64,000 bases of DNA from Tamarix chinensis (taxonomy: Eukaryota > Streptophyta > Magnoliopsida > Caryophyllales > Tamaricaceae). A model generated the notes under the pieces. It had not been told where the DNA came from and made no database searches. It saw only the letters and a list, made by a program, of their open reading frames with translations. Shown piece after piece: positions 59,507 to 64,000 of the stretch. Numbering within the stretch: position 1 is the stretch's first letter; every line of letters starts with the position of its first letter. The translations under genes and the position numbers were made by a program. Location: NCBI GenBank assembly GCA_030549775.1, contig CM060181.1, positions 48,986,218 through 49,050,217 on the forward strand. Reading direction: 5' to 3'.

Positions 59507-59781
59507 ACTTGGTATTAGGATTGGAAGATGGCCCACTGCATGTGTAGTTGCCTAGAATCATTCAAGAGTCGAACAAAATAAACGTTCGTGTTTAAACCAA
59601 ACTACTGCTCACCAAAATTTGACAGGATAGTGCCATGCTAAAAGAACCGTTTAATATTTACAGTCTGAAAGTCAAAATTCATGATCGGTACGTTCGTATA
59701 AGCAACAAGATAATCTGAAGATGGGCGTAAAGTTGCAAGGCGTACAACTCCTCCAAAGGCATGCACTTTACCCTACAAGCC

Positions 59782-59886
59782 TCAAGAATTTCTAGCGGAT
59801 ACAGCATCTATTGCGATCCGCAACCGCTCAATTGCAGCCTGGGTTTTGTGTCTTCGTACAATACTCATATTTCCTTTCTCCGCGGA
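59782..59886 (-). CDS. TEX10: TEX10-like B last exon
   Basis: 35 codons including TGA at 59782-59784, phase 0 at the start. It encodes a basic amphipathic tail, SAEKGNMSIVRRHKTQAAIE then RLRIAIDAVSARNS. It is duplicated at 5146-5250. The sequence down to about 59515, shared with locus A down to about 4915, probably contains the 3' UTR. Confidence 0.65.
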   Translation of the reverse strand, partial: SAEKGNMSIVRRHKTQAAIERLRIAIDAVSARNS

Positions 59887-61252
59887 CTACATCAACAAGA
59901 GTTTAAGTTACATAACTATAATGACGAAGACAGAAAGTCTGAAGCGCGAGAACGTCGGTACAATTTAATATACCTGCAACGAAAGCACTTTCTGCAAAAT
60001 GTAGTCAATCTCGCCTTTGCATAAAACAAGAGCGCGCGAGAGTTTAGCTTCCTTGCACATCATACAAAAGACACATACAATTGTTTCTATCCTTTTTAAA
60101 TGGTCATCTGAAACTCGACCATAATGATGAGACAAAGGTGGCACATCATCGTTCTCTGCCAAGGACCCCAGATGGCGTAATGTAAGCTTCAAAAGTCTAC
60201 AGCTTCCAACAAGCAGAAAAAAGCAAGGGAGATGATAATAACGAGAGGCCTGCATATCACTGAACGTGCCGTAGCCATTGGCTTCTCCATAAAAGCACTG
60301 CATCAGAACCACAACCAAGAATTTATCAGTCATCCTTTTTCTCTGAATTCACATGGACAATAACCAGTAACGCCATCTAACTGATAAAACAGGAAAAATA
60401 TTAGTCAGATAACACGACCCACACAAGAAAATCAGAATTACTTCCATAATTTTGACACAATAACGAGTCTATTATCATTGAAATTATAGCCAAGCAAAAT
60501 TTCTTGCAAATTTAAGGAAAAATACTCATGGAAAAAAATAAAATTGTGAGAAATAGAGTTTGGTTGCGTCTGAATCTACGGTCATGATGCAGGCATATAT
60601 AAGTTCAATAGACAGAATGCAGTACACAATTCTTGAGTAGTCACTGAAGCAATTCTAGGAGTCCAAGTAGAGGCCAGCATTTCACATATAAACAAGGTAG
60701 CAAATTCAGGATGATAAATTCTCGATGAGATTAACTAAGTTAAATAAATAAATAAATAATAAATTAACATATTTGACAAAGCATAAATACCGTCAAAGAG
60801 GACAAGTCAACCTAACGGTCAATAATTCATGAGATAATAGGGCTCTTCGCCCACCACAATTCAAAAATCTACATAACATCTTTTTATGTTTCGAAAAATA
60901 CTTCTTTCATCATGAATGCAAATTTCAGCGTACAAAATATTTTTCATCCCATATAATGATAAAGAATTCTATTTCTAATACATCAAAGACCTCAACAGAG
61001 TGCTTACAATTGCAATGTCGATCATATATCCTAGGAGAATATTGCTGAGACTGCTAAAACGCTGCTCTGAAAGTAGTGTAGGTCTTGAGTCCACTATAGC
61101 AAGCATCCTCAGCAATGCACATTTGTTGTCCAAAGGAAGCTTCATCGACTGGTACAAGATAACCAGATCAAACACAAGAGCTTTCATGGAGGTCAAAGAA
61201 TTGCTTGATAATTTATATTACTCCTCAGCACTAACATGAACAGGATCATCTA
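59782..61252 (-). CDS. TEX10: TEX10/IPI1-like gene, C-terminal exons, copy B (partial)
   Basis: Three exons in phase. About 61008-61203 (possibly to 61252) encodes an ARM/HEAT-like helix pair with PLDNKCALLRMLAIVDSRPT. 59974-60342 encodes 123 codons with YYHLPCFFLLVGSCRLLKLT and CKGEIDYILQKVLSLQ. 59782-59886 ends SARNS-stop. Borders: GCAATT|GTAAGC, TTCAG|AGAAAA, TTGCAG|GTATAT, ATGTAG|TCCGCG. The blocks resemble the C-terminal HEAT region of plant TEX10; this family call is an inference from memory, weaker than for locus A exons 1-6. An in-frame TAA lies near 61223, so either the first exon begins at AAG|CAATTC (61203) or this copy is also damaged. Upstream exons would lie beyond the LINE at 62040-64000. 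Confidence 0.6.
59974..60342 (-). CDS. TEX10: TEX10-like B penultimate exon
   Basis: A 123-codon exon with clean borders (AATTCAG| and CTTTCGTTGCAG|GTATATT) and no stop. Hydrophobic helical stretches (MTDKFLVVVLMQCFYGE, LPCFFLLVGSCRLLKL) alternate with polar linkers, as in HEAT/ARM repeats. Only the last 20 or so bases of this exon remain in locus A, where they are joined to a LINE ORF1 fragment. Confidence 0.65.
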
Positions 61253-61379
61253 ATAAACATTTGAACCATCATATAATCATAAATAAACAGGAAGACCCCT
61301 TTGCCCTCATTCCTATTACTTGAGTTGGACTTTGTTCTTCTCATGTTATTTTCAAACCTAAACATATCACAACAGGTCC

Positions 61380-62039
61380 AATCATAAGATGATAACTACT
61401 AATACTAATACTAACTAATGATAAAACTATAGAATAATCATTACTATTTATCATAATTAGTCATAATAATTATCTTTATCATCAATGATATATTACTATC
61501 ATTATCATTACCGCTATTATTATGATTATTATGACTATTATTTTCATAATTAATCATAATTAATAATTATAACTAACATTATTTTCATTATTATTAGTTA
61601 TCGATTATAATTGAAAATTAATATTATTGTAATTATAATTCGCATTAGTTATCATTCTAATTATCAATATAGTTATCACGATAATTTTCCTTCTTTTTAC
61701 TATTATCAAAATTGAAAATTATTATTATTTTAGTTATCATGATTACAATTACTGTATTTATTATTAATGACCAACATTAATAATTATGATTATCATTATT
61801 CCTAATTAATTATAGCAAATCATTATAGCAACTTAATTGACAATCAACGTTATCAATTGTCATCATCATCAGTAGTAGTATTGATCATGTTATTAATGCT
61901 TATCATTATTAATTATGATTAGTATCATTAATTTGCATTATTGTTGATTATTAACCATAATTATCACTATTAGTAGTATTAGTGATCATCTTAACAATGC
62001 TTATCATTATTAGTAATTATTGATTATCATTATTCTTGA
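61380..62039. repeat. Imperfect ATT/ATC triplet-rich tract
   Basis: About 650 bp of attattatc, taattatcatt and catcatcatc words in no strict phase, low complexity. Lies between TEX10-B exons and the LINE, probably an intron of TEX10-B. Confidence 0.8.
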
Positions 62040-62049
62040 TTTTTTTTTT
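62040..62049 (-). other. LINE poly(A) tail
   Basis: Run of 10 T on the plus strand directly after the LINE 3' UTR, with AT-rich host DNA beyond. Marks the 3' insertion boundary. Confidence 0.75.
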
Positions 62050-64000
62050 CCGATAAGTAAGAATTTCATTACTTTTGAAAAATGAGGAATTACAACCATA
62101 CACATCATCAAACCATACAATCTAACAAACCAGCCCACTTTTGGAATTGAGCCTTAAATTTTGGGTGCACTAAACGTCTAGCTACGACCATGACAATAGC
62201 TCGAACAAGACTAGCAACATCCTTACTATGATTCTCAAAAATTCTCAGGTTCCTTTCATACCAAACATTGGCCATATAGGACACAAAAAGAGCTCCCGGG
62301 ACTTGCTTTTTCTGACTATTTTGCCTTGACCTTATCAACAAAGTCTGAATCTCCTATTGCCAACCTTGGATGCTATCCCTTCTTCCAACAATTCTTCTAA
62401 TTTTCCTCCAGATTTCAATTGTGATCAGACAGTGGATGAACAAATGATCCCGAGCTTCAGGTAATTGCTGACAGAACAAACACTAATCAAACACACCAAT
62501 GCCAATCTCCAGAAGCCTAGCTTTAGTCATCAACCTGTCTCTTATTGCTGGCTATAAAAGAAAACTGTATCTTGGCAAGTTGAGCGAGTGCCACACAAGC
62601 TTAGACCACCTTTGTTTAGCCTGTCTAGGTCTCACAGCTTCATAAGCAAATTTGATACTGTAATCAACGTAACCATTCAGCCGTCTACACTACATAAAGC
62701 TTTGTAAATGAGTTCTTACAAGAAGGGTTCTCTGAAAGAGCCATGAAGTGTATGCAGTGGGGATTGTACTCCCACACACTTGTGTGCTTGAGGTAGACCG
62801 CATGAATCCATTTCACCCATAATGAATCCTTCTTGGTAGCAATATTCCATAGTAGTTTCCCCAAGGCACGCTGATTCCAAACACTCAGGTTAAGCAAGCC
62901 AAGACCACCCTCCTCCTTTGGTAGGCAAATCTGCTCCCAGGAAACCAGAGTTCTTCGTCTAATACGCACCTTTCCAGACCATAGAAAATTCCTACAGAGA
63001 CTCACAAATTGATGGAGAACCTTTCTTGACAAAAGAATAACTTGGCTAAAATACAGTTGAATGCTGAAAAACACCGACTTGATAAGCTGCAACCTCCCAG
63101 CATAAGACAGGTAAACTATGCTCCAATGCCTTAGCCGAGCAATAGCCTTTTCCAACATAGGCTAAAGCAGACCAAAAGAAACTCTGGACGAGGTTACAGG
63201 CAAACCAAGGTAGGTGATAGAAAAAGAACCCTTCTGGAAGCCTAGTAGAGCAACTATTGAACTTCTTACATCATGCGACACACCACCAAAATAAACAGTG
63301 CACTTTTGAGGGTTAAGGACCGGTGCAAAAGGCCCAGATAAATGACTTACCACATCCATAAGACATTGCACACTTTGCAAGTCACCATGAAAAAACAGGA
63401 GAATGTCATTTCGCAAAACTCAGGTTAACAATCTTCAGAGATTTGCAACTAGGGTGGCCTTTGAATGAACCATGTGTCCATAAACATTTAAGACATATAA
63501 TAAAATAGTCCATGACAAGAACAAAAAGATAAGGGGAGAGAGGATCTACCTGTCTCAAACCTTTCTTAGCCTGAGTCAACACACCATTATAAAAGAGAGA
63601 AAAGGCCACTGTGTTCAAACAAACCATGATCAACTTGACTAACTAGTAAGGAAACCCATATAGAAGCAAAAGGTTCTTCACAAAACTCCAGTTGACCGTA
63701 TCATAGGCTTTTCAAAGGTCCAACTTTAACATGCATCTCGAAGAGACCCCTTTGCAAGCATATTTTCTCACCAACTCATGAGCCAACAACACATTCTCAC
63801 CAGTACTTCTGCCCTTTCAAAACGCAGTTTGAGCAAAGTCAATGATTGAGGGCATGATACCTTGTAGTCTTTGAGTAAGAATCTTCGAGATAATCTTATA
63901 AAGCATGGTACAACATGCAATAGGCTCGAAATCAGTGACCCTTTGCGGATTTGGCTTTTTAGGCACTAGGGTTAGAGAAGTGACATTAACCTTCCTAGGC
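62040..64000 (-). mobile_element. L1-type LINE ORF2, 3' half (runs off the window)
   Basis: Minus strand from the right edge: VNVTSLTLVPKKPNPQRVTD, ACCTMLYKIISKILTQRLQG (RT fingers), GLRQVDPLSPYLFVLVMDYF (RT motif 4-5), RNDILLFFHGDLQSVQCLMD (catalytic A-D-D region after a frameshift, first residues altered), NPQKCTVYFGG, LEKAIARLRHWSIVYLSYAG (thumb), LPKEEGGLGLLNLSVWNQRA, KKDSLWVKWIHAVYLK, a zf-RVT region (about 62400-62690) and WYERNLRIFEN near the C-terminus. The 3' end is a poly(A) (T-run 62040-62049 on the plus strand). Several stops and frameshifts, so inactive. 5' part outside the window. Confidence 0.92.

Larger units (their letters stand above)
53390..59995. repeat. Duplicated block B
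   Basis: Second copy of block A, adjoining the better preserved TEX10 locus B. It retains about 1.2 kb that copy A lacks, including the final 200 bp of an LTR-like segment and unassigned DNA. Because it continues into uninterrupted exon sequence at its right edge, it is more likely the parental arrangement, and A the derived one. Confidence 0.85.

Overview
This is a nuclear window from a flowering plant. It is AT-rich, has no prokaryotic-style gene packing, carries GT-AG introns, contains degenerate CCCTAAA (Arabidopsis-type telomere) words, and is dominated by plant retrotransposons: L1-type LINEs with plant zf-RVT/RNase H ends, Ty3/gypsy, Ty1/copia, a TRIM, and hAT and PIF/Harbinger-like MITEs. 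No species is claimed. I found no tRNA, rRNA or CRISPR locus.

The only host protein family I recognise is the TEX10/IPI1 pre-rRNA-processing family, present twice on the minus strand. Locus A runs from exon 1 at 17202 down to its last exon at 5146-5250. It is a pseudogene: two in-frame TAG codons, one apparent one-base frameshift, a missing exon, a destroyed splice acceptor, and introns filled with LINE, LTR and TRIM DNA. Locus B (59782-about 61252) keeps the C-terminal exons in phase; its upstream part is cut by an L1-type LINE (62040 to the window edge) and leaves the window. The sequence downstream of the two loci is the same: 1-5358 and about 53390-59995 are old direct copies. The simplest reading is a segmental, possibly tandem, duplication of a TEX10 locus.

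Layout: 1-5358 duplicated block A (LINE RNase H end, MITE, LTR-like DNA, TEX10 last exon); 5359-10960 LINE fragments in both orientations and TEX10 exons 6-7; 11690-14272 LTR-like DNA with a 44-bp minisatellite; 14999-17202 TEX10 exons 5-1 with a five-LTR TRIM array in intron 1; 17415-17821 Harbinger-type MITE; 18950-19500 degenerate telomere-like DNA; 21676-26579 solo LTR 'D' with perfect TSD; 26585-28450 decayed copia; 28616-30068 solo LTR 'C' with perfect TSD; 30074-33900 mostly unassigned; 33900-37609 LTR-retroelement remnant with PPT and 3' LTR; 37610-41650 unassigned with an 81-bp minisatellite; 41900-53200 a Ty3/gypsy polyprotein (minus) split by a hAT MITE and by a 7.2-kb nest of related LTRs; 53270-59995 duplicated block B; 59782-61252 TEX10 locus B; 61380-62040 trinucleotide-rich DNA; 62040-64000 LINE.

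Nothing here forms an operon or a multi-gene system. The value of the window is its stratigraphy: gene duplication, decay, and at least two levels of nested transposition, several with readable target-site duplications.
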